Assembly: GCF_011045075.1 (NCBI RefSeq)
Contig: NZ_JAAKZZ010000019.1
Coordinates: 1 to 33,672, forward strand
From: Streptomyces boncukensis
GTDB taxonomy: Bacteria; Actinomycetota; Actinomycetes; Streptomycetales; Streptomycetaceae
Direction: 5' to 3'
Length of the DNA: 33,672 nucleotides
The notes beneath the pieces were generated by a model. It made no database searches. It was not told where the DNA came from and was given only the letters and a program-made list of their open reading frames with translations. The position numbers and the translations under genes were made by a program. This document shows positions 23,760 through 31,479 of the stretch, piece after piece. How positions within the stretch are numbered: the stretch's first letter is position 1; every line of letters begins with the position of its first letter.

Positions 23760-23833
23760 GCAGCAGGTGACGGCCAACCGACCTGACAGCCCGTCACCCG
23801 CTGCCTCTCCCACTCCCAACCTGGACCCAGGAG
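23760..23833 (+). promoter_or_regulatory. Structured leader element, copy A
   Basis: Stem GCAGCAGGTGACGG (23760-23773) with CCGTCACCCGCTGC (23791-23804), one mismatch, loop CCAACCGACCTGACAGC. It is followed by CTCTCCCACTCCCAACCTGG and a small hairpin CCTGG-AC-CCAGG (23820-23831) that overlaps the ribosome-binding site CAGGAG. Matches copy C in loop, tail and spacing to the start codon. Confidence 0.7.
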
Positions 23834-23842
23834 TTGACCAAC

Positions 23843-24109
23843 ATGCTGAACGTCTTCATCGGCGGACACCGCGTCATCACGGGCGATGACGTCCTGGAAC
23901 TGGCGCTTGACCTGTACTTCGGCCCCGACAGCGAGACGGACGAGGAACGGGCGGCCCGTAGGGCGGCCGGAGTCGACATCCTCTCCGAGGATCCGACGCT
24001 GTTCGACTGGGCCGTGAGGCTCGCGGCGGAGGGACTGGAGAAGGGCGCCGGCGGATTGTTCCTGCCGCGTCACGCCTCCACCGCCGCTGGTGCGGGGGTG
24101 CTGGTGTGA
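23843..24109 (+). CDS. Small acidic AICE protein
   Basis: 88 residues (MLNVFIGGHRVITGDDVLEL, DSETDEERAARRAAGVDILS). The ATG at 23843 is chosen over an in-frame TTG because AGGAG lies 9 nt before it. Its stop overlaps the GTG of the SpdB-like gene (GTGA). It is preceded by the structured leader copy A. No family recognised. Confidence 0.72.
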   Translation: MLNVFIGGHRVITGDDVLELALDLYFGPDSETDEERAARRAAGVDILSEDPTLFDWAVRLAAEGLEKGAGGLFLPRHASTAAGAGVLV

Positions 24110-25158
24110 GTGCGGCCGAGGAGCCGCCCGGCTTCCTGGATGCCCTGTCCTTGGGGCAGGTGCGGGCGAGTGAGCGCACGTTGGCTGCTGGTACCTGGGC
24201 GATTACGGCGGGGGCCGTGCTCTTCTCCGTGCTGACGGTCACGCCGCTGGTGGTGCGGGTCACCCCGCCCGGTTGGGCGTGGACGGCGCCGCTGCTGCCG
24301 CTGGTGGTGGACACGGCCGTCGTCATCGTCGTGCGCCTGGACGCGGTCCTGGCCCGCCTCGGCGGGGACGGCGGCCGGTGGCCCGCCGTGCTGCGGTGGA
24401 TGACCGGGCTGATGACCTTGTTCCTCAACATCGGCGACAGCGCCTTGAAGGGTGATCCCGTCGGGGTGGCCGTTCATGCGGTCGCGCCGCTGCTGCTGAT
24501 CGTCACCGCCGAGGCCGGACGCGCCTACCGGCAGGCCCTCGCTCACGCGGTCGAGCGGCAGGAGCGTTCACGTGCCCAGCAGCAGGAGGCGCGTGAACGG
24601 CGTGCGCGGGAGGAGCGTGAACGCGAACGCCAGGCCCGCGAGCGCGAGCAGCGCGCAGCGCGTGAACACGCGGAGCAGATGGAGCGGGAGCGCTTCGAGC
24701 GGGAAGCCGCCGTGCGCCGCGAGGAGCGCGAGCACGCCTACCGCGTGCGATGCGAGGAACTCGCACGCGAGGACCGCCGACGCGAGGAAGAACGCGAGCG
24801 CGAAGAGCGGGAGCGGCGCCAGCGTGCGGAGCGGGCCGAGGCGGCGCGCAAGGCCCGTGAACAGCCCCGCGCCCCCGCCGTGAACGCTGGCAAAGGTGCC
24901 GTCAAGGGTCGCGAGCAGCGTGCGGTGAACGGTGCGCCGTCCGCGTCCAGGAAGCTGGCAGAGGACGAGGCGCGCGCGTTCATCGGTGATCCGGCGAACG
25001 CAGATCGCAGTGTGCGCCAGCTCGCGGAGGCGACCGGTTGGTCCGTCGGCTGGGTCTCCGCCCGCCTCCAGCAACTCCGCGACCAGGACACCGCCGACGC
25101 CCCCGGAACAGACGGCGCGATCGCCCCTGATTCGGCCGCCCAGGGCGTGAGGGCATGA
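24106..25158 (+). CDS. SpdB-like DUF2637 membrane protein with coiled coil and HTH tail
   Basis: 350 residues: about four transmembrane helices in residues 25-145 (TWAITAGAVLFSVLTVTPLV; PLVVDTAVVIVVRLDAV), the DUF2637 region; a highly charged Arg/Glu coiled coil at about 147-250; and a C-terminal helix-turn-helix (DRSVRQLAEATGWSVGWVSA). DUF2637 proteins (SpdB2 type) help spread Streptomyces plasmids between hyphal compartments and interact with Tra. The HTH tail could bind element DNA and bring it to the membrane complex. Confidence 0.87.
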   Translation: MSAAEEPPGFLDALSLGQVRASERTLAAGTWAITAGAVLFSVLTVTPLVVRVTPPGWAWTAPLLPLVVDTAVVIVVRLDAVLARLGGDGGRWPAVLRWMTGLMTLFLNIGDSALKGDPVGVAVHAVAPLLLIVTAEAGRAYRQALAHAVERQERSRAQQQEARERRAREERERERQAREREQRAAREHAEQMERERFEREAAVRREEREHAYRVRCEELAREDRRREEEREREERERRQRAERAEAARKAREQPRAPAVNAGKGAVKGREQRAVNGAPSASRKLAEDEARAFIGDPANADRSVRQLAEATGWSVGWVSARLQQLRDQDTADAPGTDGAIAPDSAAQGVRA

Positions 25159-25553
25159 GCCGGCAGCCCGGTGCCGACGTGGGTGTCTCGTCTTTCGGCT
25201 ATCTCCACGGCGGCCCGCCGCCCGCCCATCTCACGCTGGATTTGCGGGATCACTTCCGGGACCCGCACGTGCGCCCGGAGCTGCGCGAGTTGACCGCGCA
25301 CGATGCGACGGTGCGCCGCGCGGTCCTGGACACGGCCGGAATCGGGGAGCTGATCGATGCGGCCGTGGCCGCCGCTCTCGCCTTCCGCTCCGGTCCCGGC
25401 CACAGCGAGCTGCTGCGGCTGACGGCCGGGTGTGCGGGCGGACGCCATCGCGCGCCGACCTTCGCCATGGCCCTGGCCGACCGCCTCACCGCCTCGGGGC
25501 TGGCCGTCCAGGTGCGCCACCGGGATCTGCACCGGCCCGTCGTCCAGCGCTGA
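25155..25553 (+). CDS. Stand-alone RapZ C-terminal domain protein
   Basis: 132 residues with VSSFGYLHGGPPPAHLTLDL, the FRDPHVRPELRELTAHD segment and TAGCAGGRHRAPTFAMALAD, the hallmarks of the RapZ C-terminal domain (RNA and amino-sugar phosphate binding in E. coli). The N-terminal P-loop half is absent. The ATG overlaps the SpdB stop (ATGA). Stand-alone copies seem to recur in actinobacterial mobile elements; role in transfer is unknown. Confidence 0.8.
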   Translation: MSRQPGADVGVSSFGYLHGGPPPAHLTLDLRDHFRDPHVRPELRELTAHDATVRRAVLDTAGIGELIDAAVAAALAFRSGPGHSELLRLTAGCAGGRHRAPTFAMALADRLTASGLAVQVRHRDLHRPVVQR

Positions 25554-25592
25554 CGAACGCCACGGCTCGCGCCGGGGCCGCCGTGGCACCCC

Positions 25593-25616
25593 GCACTTCC
25601 GCGCTTCCGCACTTCC
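25593..25616. repeat. Three 8-bp tandem repeats before tra
   Basis: GCACTTCC, GCGCTTCC, GCACTTCC at exact 8-bp period, in the 146-bp gap before tra. Tra translocases of Streptomyces recognise 8-bp repeats in the clt locus, so this is a candidate recognition site. Confidence 0.45.
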
Positions 25617-25625
25617 GCATGACTC

Positions 25626-25670
25626 CAGGGGCCCGGTCACGAACCGACCAAAGCAGCGGCCGGGCCCCTG
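25626..25670 (+). promoter_or_regulatory. Structured leader element, copy B (before tra)
   Basis: Perfect 11-bp stem CAGGGGCCCGG / CCGGGCCCCTG with a 23-nt loop containing AACCGACC (25642-25649) and CAGC (25654-25657), the same loop motif as copies A and C. It lies 29 bp before the tra start. Confidence 0.65.
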
Positions 25671-25699
25671 GCCACCTCCCGACCAAGGAAGGAACGTCA

Positions 25700-27880
25700 G
25701 TGAATCACGAGGACGAGAACGAGTTGTTCGCACGGCTTGAGTCCGAGCTGGCCGAACAGGAGTCGGCCGATGTTGTCGACCTGGACAAGGTCCGCACCGC
25801 GCGCACCGCACCGCCCGATGAGACCTCCGGTCCCGAGGGCGGGGACGGGGCTGACGATGGGGCCGTGATGGTGGACTCGCCGGCGGTGTCGGGTCCGGGG
25901 TTGATGGAGCGCATCCGGGGCGCGCGGCGCAACGCGCTGCTGCCCGGGTGGCTGCGCTCGAAGCCGGAGCTGCTGGACGCGGCCGGTTGGCTGATCGGCC
26001 ATGTCGGGCACACCGCCGCCTACCACGCCATCCGCACCCCCTACTACGCCGCGAACCTGGCCGTGCGCGCCCCGGTCGGGGCCGCGAAGTTCACCGGCGG
26101 GGTACTGCGCTGGGCCTCCGACGCCGAGGGCGCCGCCCAGCGCCAGGCCGCCGCCGACCGGGGCAACGCGGCCGTGGCCGACTACCTGAAGCTGGCCCGG
26201 CTGCGGGATCGCCGGGTGCGCTGGCGCGGCGCCGTGGTGGCGCTGTCGCTGCTGGTCGGGCTGCCCGCCGCCCTGGCCGTCCACATCCTGGCCCCCACCT
26301 GGCTGACGGCTACCGCGATCGGCGCGCTCACGCTCGTGCTCGGCCGCCTGGGGGCGCCGGCCGACCGTCCGGTCATCTCGCGCGCGGTGGTGCCCACCCG
26401 GGTGGAGCGGCTGACCTCTGGGATGGTGGAGCGGGCGCTCGGCTCTCTGGGCATCGCGGAGGTCAACAAGGCGCTGGCCAAGGGCGGGGAGGGGATCGGG
26501 TTCCCGCATCCGATCCGGCAGGACGGGCCCGGCTGGCGCGCGGACGTCGACCTGCCGCACGGGGTGACCGTGGCCGACATCATGGACCGCCGGGACCGCC
26601 TTGCCTCCGGGCTGCGGCGTCCGGTGGGCTGCGTGTGGCCCGAGCCGGTCTCGGATGAGCACGCCGGGCGCATGATGCTCTGGGTCGGCCACCGCCCCCT
26701 GAACAAGGTCGCCTCGCCCGCCTGGCCGCTGGCCAAGACCGGCGAGGCGTCGCTGTTCGATCCGATCCCGTTCGGCACCGACCAGCGCGGCCGGAAGGTG
26801 GAGGCCACGCTGATCTACGACAACATGCTGATCGGCGCCATCCCGAGGATGGGCAAGACCGTCGCGCTGCGCACCCTGCTGCTGGCCGCCGCCCTCGATG
26901 TGCGGGCCGAAGTGCTGGTGTGGGAGCTGAAGGGCACCGGCGACCTGGAAGGACTGGAGCAGGTGGCCGCCGACTACGGTTCCGGCCCGGACGACGCCAC
27001 TTGCACGGCCGCGCTGTCCTCCATCCGCTACGTCCACAAGGATCTGGAACGCCGGGCGAAGGTCATCAGCTCGCTGCCCAAGGACACCTGCCCGGACAAG
27101 AAGGTCACCCCCGAACTGGCCGCGAAACCCTCCCTCGGTCTGCATCCGCTGGTGCTGTCGGTGGACGAGTGCCAAGAGCTGTTCAGCCACCCCGAGCTGG
27201 GCAAGGAGGCGGGCGAGTTGTGCACGGACATCATCAAGCGCGGCCCCGCCCTGGGCGTCATCCTGCTGCTGGCCACCCAGCGTCCGGACAAGGCCAGCCT
27301 GCCCACCGGTATCAAGGCCAACATCGGCTCCCGTTTCTGCCTGCGGGTGATGGACCAGGACGCCAATGACATGGTGCTGGGGACCTCGATGTACAAGGGC
27401 GGGATCCGCGCGACCACGTTCACCCGATCCGACAAAGGCATCGGCTACCTGGTCGGCGCCGCCGACGACCCCCAGATCGTGCGCGCCTACTACACGGACA
27501 CGGTCCAGGCCGACCGCATCTGCCGGCGCGCCCGCGCCGCCCGCATCAAGGCGGGCACCCTCACCGGCCACGCCGCAGGCCAGACGCCCGAGCGAGCCAG
27601 CGCGAACACCACCCTGCTGGCTGACATCCTCGCCGTGATGCCCGCCAAGGAAGCCAAGGTGTGGAACGAGACGCTGATCGAGCGCCTGGCCGAGCTGCGC
27701 CCGGAGATCTATCAGGGCTGGGAAGGCGAGCAGTTGACTGCCGCGCTGAAGCCGTTCGGCATCGAGACGGTACAGGTCGGCAAGCGCGTCGGCGGCAAGT
27801 TCCACAACCGGCGCGGCATCACCCGCGCCGACATCACCCGCGCCGCTGCGGAGCGTGACCGAAACCGCGACGCAGGCTGA
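25700..27880 (+). CDS. tra: FtsK/SpoIIIE-type conjugal DNA translocase
   Basis: 726 residues. An acidic N-terminus, two transmembrane helices (about 174-192 and 196-215), and an ATPase domain with Walker A GAIPRMGKT (about 379-387) and Walker B HPLVLSVDECQ (about 482-490), then ATQRPDKASLPTGIKANIG. The C-terminal 70 residues form a winged helix (KVWNETLIERLAELRPEIY) like FtsK gamma, which reads 8-bp repeats. It forms a hexameric pore moving double-stranded DNA to the recipient. The GTG start has AAGGAAGGA upstream. Complete and apparently active. Confidence 0.93.
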   Translation: MNHEDENELFARLESELAEQESADVVDLDKVRTARTAPPDETSGPEGGDGADDGAVMVDSPAVSGPGLMERIRGARRNALLPGWLRSKPELLDAAGWLIGHVGHTAAYHAIRTPYYAANLAVRAPVGAAKFTGGVLRWASDAEGAAQRQAAADRGNAAVADYLKLARLRDRRVRWRGAVVALSLLVGLPAALAVHILAPTWLTATAIGALTLVLGRLGAPADRPVISRAVVPTRVERLTSGMVERALGSLGIAEVNKALAKGGEGIGFPHPIRQDGPGWRADVDLPHGVTVADIMDRRDRLASGLRRPVGCVWPEPVSDEHAGRMMLWVGHRPLNKVASPAWPLAKTGEASLFDPIPFGTDQRGRKVEATLIYDNMLIGAIPRMGKTVALRTLLLAAALDVRAEVLVWELKGTGDLEGLEQVAADYGSGPDDATCTAALSSIRYVHKDLERRAKVISSLPKDTCPDKKVTPELAAKPSLGLHPLVLSVDECQELFSHPELGKEAGELCTDIIKRGPALGVILLLATQRPDKASLPTGIKANIGSRFCLRVMDQDANDMVLGTSMYKGGIRATTFTRSDKGIGYLVGAADDPQIVRAYYTDTVQADRICRRARAARIKAGTLTGHAAGQTPERASANTTLLADILAVMPAKEAKVWNETLIERLAELRPEIYQGWEGEQLTAALKPFGIETVQVGKRVGGKFHNRRGITRADITRAAAERDRNRDAG

Positions 27881-27897
27881 GCGCACGGGGCTGCTGC

Positions 27898-27925
27898 CGA
27901 TAGCGGTACGGCCCGCTATCGATAG
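27898..27925. terminator. Hairpin with overlapping palindrome after tra
   Basis: CGATAGCGG-TACGGC-CCGCTATCG (27898-27921) is a perfect 9-bp stem, and CTATCGATAG (27916-27925) overlaps it. It may end tra transcription or be part of a cis-acting transfer locus. Confidence 0.45.
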
Positions 27926-28020
27926 CACCCCCGCTAGCACCCCGGAACCTTCTTGATCAGGCTGCTAGCGGACAGCGGCCCACCAGCGTCAATCCCGGAA
28001 ACCTGCCCTGGGAGGGCTTC

Positions 28021-28275
28021 ATGACCCCTGCCCTGGCCGCTATACCGGCCATCCTCTTCATCACCCTGTGTTACGTCGCGCTGTGCGCGGCCAGCCCGTA
28101 CGGCAACTGCCGCACCTGCCGTGGCTTCGGCTTCCAGCTCAAGCAGACCCGGCGCGGCAAGCTCCGCCGGGGCCGCGACTGCCACCGCTGCCACGGGCAC
28201 GGCAAGCGCGTCCGCCTCGGCCGCGCCCTCTACAACCACGCCGCCCGACTCCACCGCGAAGGGAACGCCCCGTGA
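28021..28275 (+). CDS. Small membrane-anchored zinc-finger protein
   Basis: 84 residues: an N-terminal transmembrane helix (about 4-24) and a DnaJ-like zinc finger (CRTCRGFGF ... CHRCHGHGK), then a basic tail. GGGAGGG precedes the ATG. The next gene's GTG overlaps its stop. A common AICE gene; role unknown. Confidence 0.8.
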   Translation: MTPALAAIPAILFITLCYVALCAASPYGNCRTCRGFGFQLKQTRRGKLRRGRDCHRCHGHGKRVRLGRALYNHAARLHREGNAP

Positions 28276-28466
28276 ACATCTCCGTCTCCCTCGTCCTCAT
28301 CCTCGGCGTCGCCGTGGTCGCCGCCTTCAAGCTCCGTTCCCTGACAGGCGGCGGCTTCATCCTCGCCGCGCTCTTCGGCTTCTACCTCGCCTCCACCGAC
28401 ATGGCCCCCTCCATCAACCAGTTCATGGCGGCCCTCAGCAACACCTTCTCCGGCATCGGCAACTGA
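28272..28466 (+). CDS. Small two-helix membrane protein
   Basis: 64 residues from a GTG overlapping the previous stop: helices at about 5-20 and 28-45 (SVSLVLILGVAVVAAF; GGFILAALFGFYLAS), then NQFMAALSNTFSGIGN. Coupled to the zinc-finger membrane protein, with which it may form a complex (inference). Confidence 0.78.
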   Translation: MNISVSLVLILGVAVVAAFKLRSLTGGGFILAALFGFYLASTDMAPSINQFMAALSNTFSGIGN

Positions 28467-28483
28467 CCGCCCAGGAGGCGCAC

Positions 28484-28687
28484 ATGCCCCGTTCAGATCA
28501 CATCTCGCTGATGGCCGCTGGGGAACTCCGCGACGCGCTGACGGCCCTGGGACGCGGCGACCACGCGACCGCCGCGTCCGCCCTGATGGCCATCGATCCC
28601 GACTCCTGGCACGCCATCGAACGGCGCCTCGCCGCCCTCGGCGGCCCCCTGCCCGAACTCCTCGCCACTCTCACCGACCAGCCATAG
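28484..28687 (+). CDS. Small helical AICE protein
   Basis: 67 residues (AAGELRDALTALGRGDHATA, ALMAIDPDSWHAIERRLAA). CAGGAGG precedes the ATG. No family recognised; part of the tra-rep operon. Confidence 0.72.
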   Translation: MPRSDHISLMAAGELRDALTALGRGDHATAASALMAIDPDSWHAIERRLAALGGPLPELLATLTDQP

Positions 28688-28701
28688 GGAGGACTGAACC
28701 C

Positions 28702-29079
28702 ATGACCACACCCCCGACCGCACCGACCCCCGAATCCGCCTACGCCGAGGCGCCCTGCATTCTGGGCGAGATCACGTGGGTGTTCAGCAGCGTGGCCCAT
28801 CGCGAGTTCGGCGACCCGATGGGGCGGGAGTACTGGCTGCGCAAGGCGGCCGTGCTCGACCGCATCGCGCTGGCCGAAGCCGAGAGGTACGCCCCCCAGG
28901 TCGCCGCTCAGGCCATCGAGACGGCGGAGAAGGCGGCTCACCGACTCGCCGACTTCGACTACACCCACCACACCACGCGCGGCCCGCTGGGGCCGCTGGT
29001 GAGCCCTCCGGGCATGTCGTACCGCCCGTACGTCCGCCAGGAGTACCTGGCGTGGCTCACGGCGCACGCCGAGTCCTAG
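28702..29079 (+). CDS. Hypothetical AICE protein
   Basis: 125 residues, mainly helical (REYWLRKAAVLDRIALAEAE, AIETAEKAAHRLADFDYTHH) and ending YVRQEYLAWLTAHAES. GGGAGGAC precedes the ATG. No family recognised. It is the last gene before the structured leader and the replication gene. Confidence 0.75.
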   Translation: MTTPPTAPTPESAYAEAPCILGEITWVFSSVAHREFGDPMGREYWLRKAAVLDRIALAEAERYAPQVAAQAIETAEKAAHRLADFDYTHHTTRGPLGPLVSPPGMSYRPYVRQEYLAWLTAHAES

Positions 29080-29085
29080 CTCCGC

Positions 29086-29159
29086 CCGGAGGCGGCGGCC
29101 AACCGACCAAGGACAGCCCGCCGCCTCCGGTCTCCCACTCCCAACCTGGAAACAGGAGG
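29086..29159 (+). promoter_or_regulatory. Structured leader element, copy C (before the replication gene)
   Basis: Perfect 13-bp stem CCGGAGGCGGCGG / CCGCCGCCTCCGG, loop CCAACCGACCAAGGACAGC, then TCTCCCACTCCCAACCTGGA and a small hairpin CCTG-GAAA-CAGG (29145-29156) overlapping the ribosome-binding site AGGAGG. Loop, tail and distance to the start match copy A, while the stem bases differ. Confidence 0.72.
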
Positions 29160-29167
29160 AATCCAGG

Positions 29168-31141
29168 ATGCCATCTGGCCCTCTCGAAGAGCCCTACGAC
29201 AATGTGTTCGCCCTCATCGGACAGGGGGACCGCTCGGGCCCGCCCCAGGATCTTGAGGCGGAACAGGCCGTTCTGGGCGCGATGATGCTGTCGCCCGAGG
29301 CGCTTGCCGCCGTCGTCGCGACCCTCGCGCCCGAGGACTACTACCGGCCCGCGCACGAGACGATCCACCGCGTCATCGTGGAACTGCACGCCCAGGGTCG
29401 CCCGGCGGACCCCATCACGGTGGCCCACCACCTCAACCATCTGGGCGAGCTTCAGCGGGCCGGCGGCCCCGGCTACGTCCAGTCCCTCGTCCAGGCCACA
29501 CCGACCGCCGCCAACGGCGCGTACTACGCCGAGATCGTGCACGAACTGGCCGAACGGCGCCGCCTCATCGAAGCGGGAACCCGTCTGGTGCAAGCCGCCT
29601 CCACCCCGGACGCCACGGCGGCCGAGGTACGCGAGGCGTACGCGCTGAGCGAGGAGAAGCTCCCGGAGACATGGCAGGAGCCCATCCCGCTGGGCGCCCG
29701 CCCCGCGCTCCCCGCCTTCCCGCTGCACGCCCTCCCCGGCTGGCTCGGCGCCTTCTGCGCCGCCCTCGCCGAGGAGACCCAGACACCCCCGGACCTGGCC
29801 GGAGCGTTGGCGCTGAGCGTGCTGGCCACGGCGGCCGGCGGCCGCAGCGTCGTCGAGGTGCGGGAGCGGTGGCGCGAGCCGACCAACCTCTACGTGGTCG
29901 TCGCGCTCCCGCCCGCCAACCGCAAGTCCGCCGTGTTCGCCGCTATGACGGCCCCGCTGTACGCCGCCGAACGGCACCTCGTGGACGAGGCGGCCGGGGG
30001 CATCGTGGAGGCGGAGCTGACCGCCAAGGTCACCCGTGAAGCCGCTGACAAGGCAGCGGCCAAGGCCGCCGGCGCGGAGGGTCCGGAGCGCGACGCGCTC
30101 CTGGCCGAAGCCGTCGACCTGGCCAATGCCGCTGAGGCGGTCACCGTACCCGCCCGTCCCCGCCTCCTGGCCGACGACGCCACACCGGAGCGCATCGCCT
30201 CGCTCATGGCCCAACAGGGCGGACGGCTGGCAGTCATGTCCGCCGAGGGCGGCATCTTCGACATCATCGCCGGGCGCTACTCCAGCGCCCCGAACATGGA
30301 GGTGTTCCTCAAGGGACACGCGGGCGACCGACTGCGCGTCGACCGCAGCTCGCGTGAGGAGTTCCTGGAAGAGCCCGCGCTGACCATGGGGCTGGCGGTG
30401 CAGCCCGTCGTGATCGAGGACATCGGGAAGAACCGCACCTTCGACGGGCGCGGACTGCTGGCCCGCTTCCTGTACGCGCTGCCCGAATCCCTGGTCGGCT
30501 ACCGCAAGGTCGACCCCGACCCCGTACCCGGGGCGGTGGCCGCCGCCTACGAGAGGCAGATCATCGCTCTGACGCTCTCCCTGGCGCAGTGGACCGATCC
30601 CGTGGTCTTGCGGCTCACCAAGGAGGCGTACGCCGTCGTCGTCGCCTACGGGGAGCGGCTGGAACCGCAGCTTCGCACCAAGGGCGGCAGGCTCGGCCAC
30701 GTCACCGAATGGGCGGGCAAGCTGGTCGGCGCCGCCGCCCGCATCGCCGGGCTGCTGCACCTCGCGGAGCACCTGGCGGACGGCTACGGCAAGCCGATCG
30801 GCGCGGAGACCATGACGGCCGCCATCGAGCTGGCCGACTACTTCGCCGCCCAGGCGCTGATGGCCTTCGACCTGATGGGCGCCGACGCCACGCAGACACG
30901 CGCCACCAGCCTGCTGGAGGTGCTGCGGGCGCACGGCTGGGAGTCGGTCAGCCGGCGCGACCTGTTCGCCAAGCTCTCCCGCGCCGAGTTCCCCACCGTC
31001 GCCGAACTCGAACCCGCCATCAACCTGCTGGAGGACCACGGCTACCTGCGCGTGGACACGCCGCCGCGCAAGAGCAAGCGGGGACGGCCACCGGCCCCCC
31101 GCTACGTCGTCCACCCCCAGGTGCGGGAGGGGCACGCATGA
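29168..31141 (+). CDS. Replication protein: DnaB N-terminal domain fused to DUF3987 ATPase-like domain
   Basis: 657 residues. Residues about 25-130 match the DnaB helicase N-terminal domain (DLEAEQAVLGAMMLSPEALA; PEDYYRPAHETIHRVIVELH). Residues about 185-560 match DUF3987 (YfjI-like): VVALPPANRKSAVF is a degenerate P-loop keeping Lys253-Ser254 but lacking the usual glycines; AVMSAEGGIFDIIAGRYS is Walker B-like. The last 80 residues form a winged helix (ESVSRRDLFAKLSRAEFPTV). The usual DnaB RecA-like motor is replaced. The place before xis/int is that of the AICE replication initiator. The protein probably starts replication at the adjacent iterons. Confidence 0.8.
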   Translation: MPSGPLEEPYDNVFALIGQGDRSGPPQDLEAEQAVLGAMMLSPEALAAVVATLAPEDYYRPAHETIHRVIVELHAQGRPADPITVAHHLNHLGELQRAGGPGYVQSLVQATPTAANGAYYAEIVHELAERRRLIEAGTRLVQAASTPDATAAEVREAYALSEEKLPETWQEPIPLGARPALPAFPLHALPGWLGAFCAALAEETQTPPDLAGALALSVLATAAGGRSVVEVRERWREPTNLYVVVALPPANRKSAVFAAMTAPLYAAERHLVDEAAGGIVEAELTAKVTREAADKAAAKAAGAEGPERDALLAEAVDLANAAEAVTVPARPRLLADDATPERIASLMAQQGGRLAVMSAEGGIFDIIAGRYSSAPNMEVFLKGHAGDRLRVDRSSREEFLEEPALTMGLAVQPVVIEDIGKNRTFDGRGLLARFLYALPESLVGYRKVDPDPVPGAVAAAYERQIIALTLSLAQWTDPVVLRLTKEAYAVVVAYGERLEPQLRTKGGRLGHVTEWAGKLVGAAARIAGLLHLAEHLADGYGKPIGAETMTAAIELADYFAAQALMAFDLMGADATQTRATSLLEVLRAHGWESVSRRDLFAKLSRAEFPTVAELEPAINLLEDHGYLRVDTPPRKSKRGRPPAPRYVVHPQVREGHA

Positions 31142-31173
31142 CGGCCCCCACGCCCGCGATCACGGGCACCCAG

Positions 31174-31444
31174 CCGCAGAAACCGCAGAAACAACAAAAA
31201 CCCCAGCACACCCCCGCTGACCAGCAGCGCAGCACCCCACACGGCCATCCCGCCGGGCTGCCGCAGAAACCCGCGAAACCGCCGCAGAAATCCCCCACCG
31301 CCACGGCGTCCCACGCCACCGCCCCAGGCCCGGCCGATTTCTGCGGCACTTCCCGCGATTTTTGCGGCAGCACCCAGCCCACCCCCATCGCCGCAGTTCA
31401 GGCCCCTGATCCGGGTATTTCTGCGGATTCTGCGGTTTCTGCGG
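31174..31444. repeat. Iteron-like array in inverted arrangement (candidate origin)
   Basis: CCGCAGAAA occurs at 31174, 31183, 31261 and 31282, with a variant CCGCGAAA at 31271. The reverse complement TTTCTGCGG occurs at 31338, 31418 and 31436, with variants at 31359 (TTTTTGCGG) and 31427 (ATTCTGCGG). Three copies at 31418-31444 are contiguous 9-mers. The array fills the 340-bp gap between the replication gene and xis and holds no clear gene. It is the best origin candidate. Confidence 0.75.
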
Positions 31445-31479
31445 CAGGGGTCCCGCGTCCCCGTCCCGGAGGGAGGTCC

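Noticed and set aside
25697..27940. Long minus-strand frame opposite tra
   Set aside because: No domain, composition of a GC-rich shadow; tra has Walker motifs and a ribosome-binding site. The same holds for the frame opposite rep (29057-31135).
31138..31479. N-terminal extension of Xis starting in an ATGA overlap with rep
   Set aside because: Low-complexity PQK-rich sequence is just the translation of the iterons; the GTG at 31480 has a better site and begins just before the winged helix. Not fully excluded.
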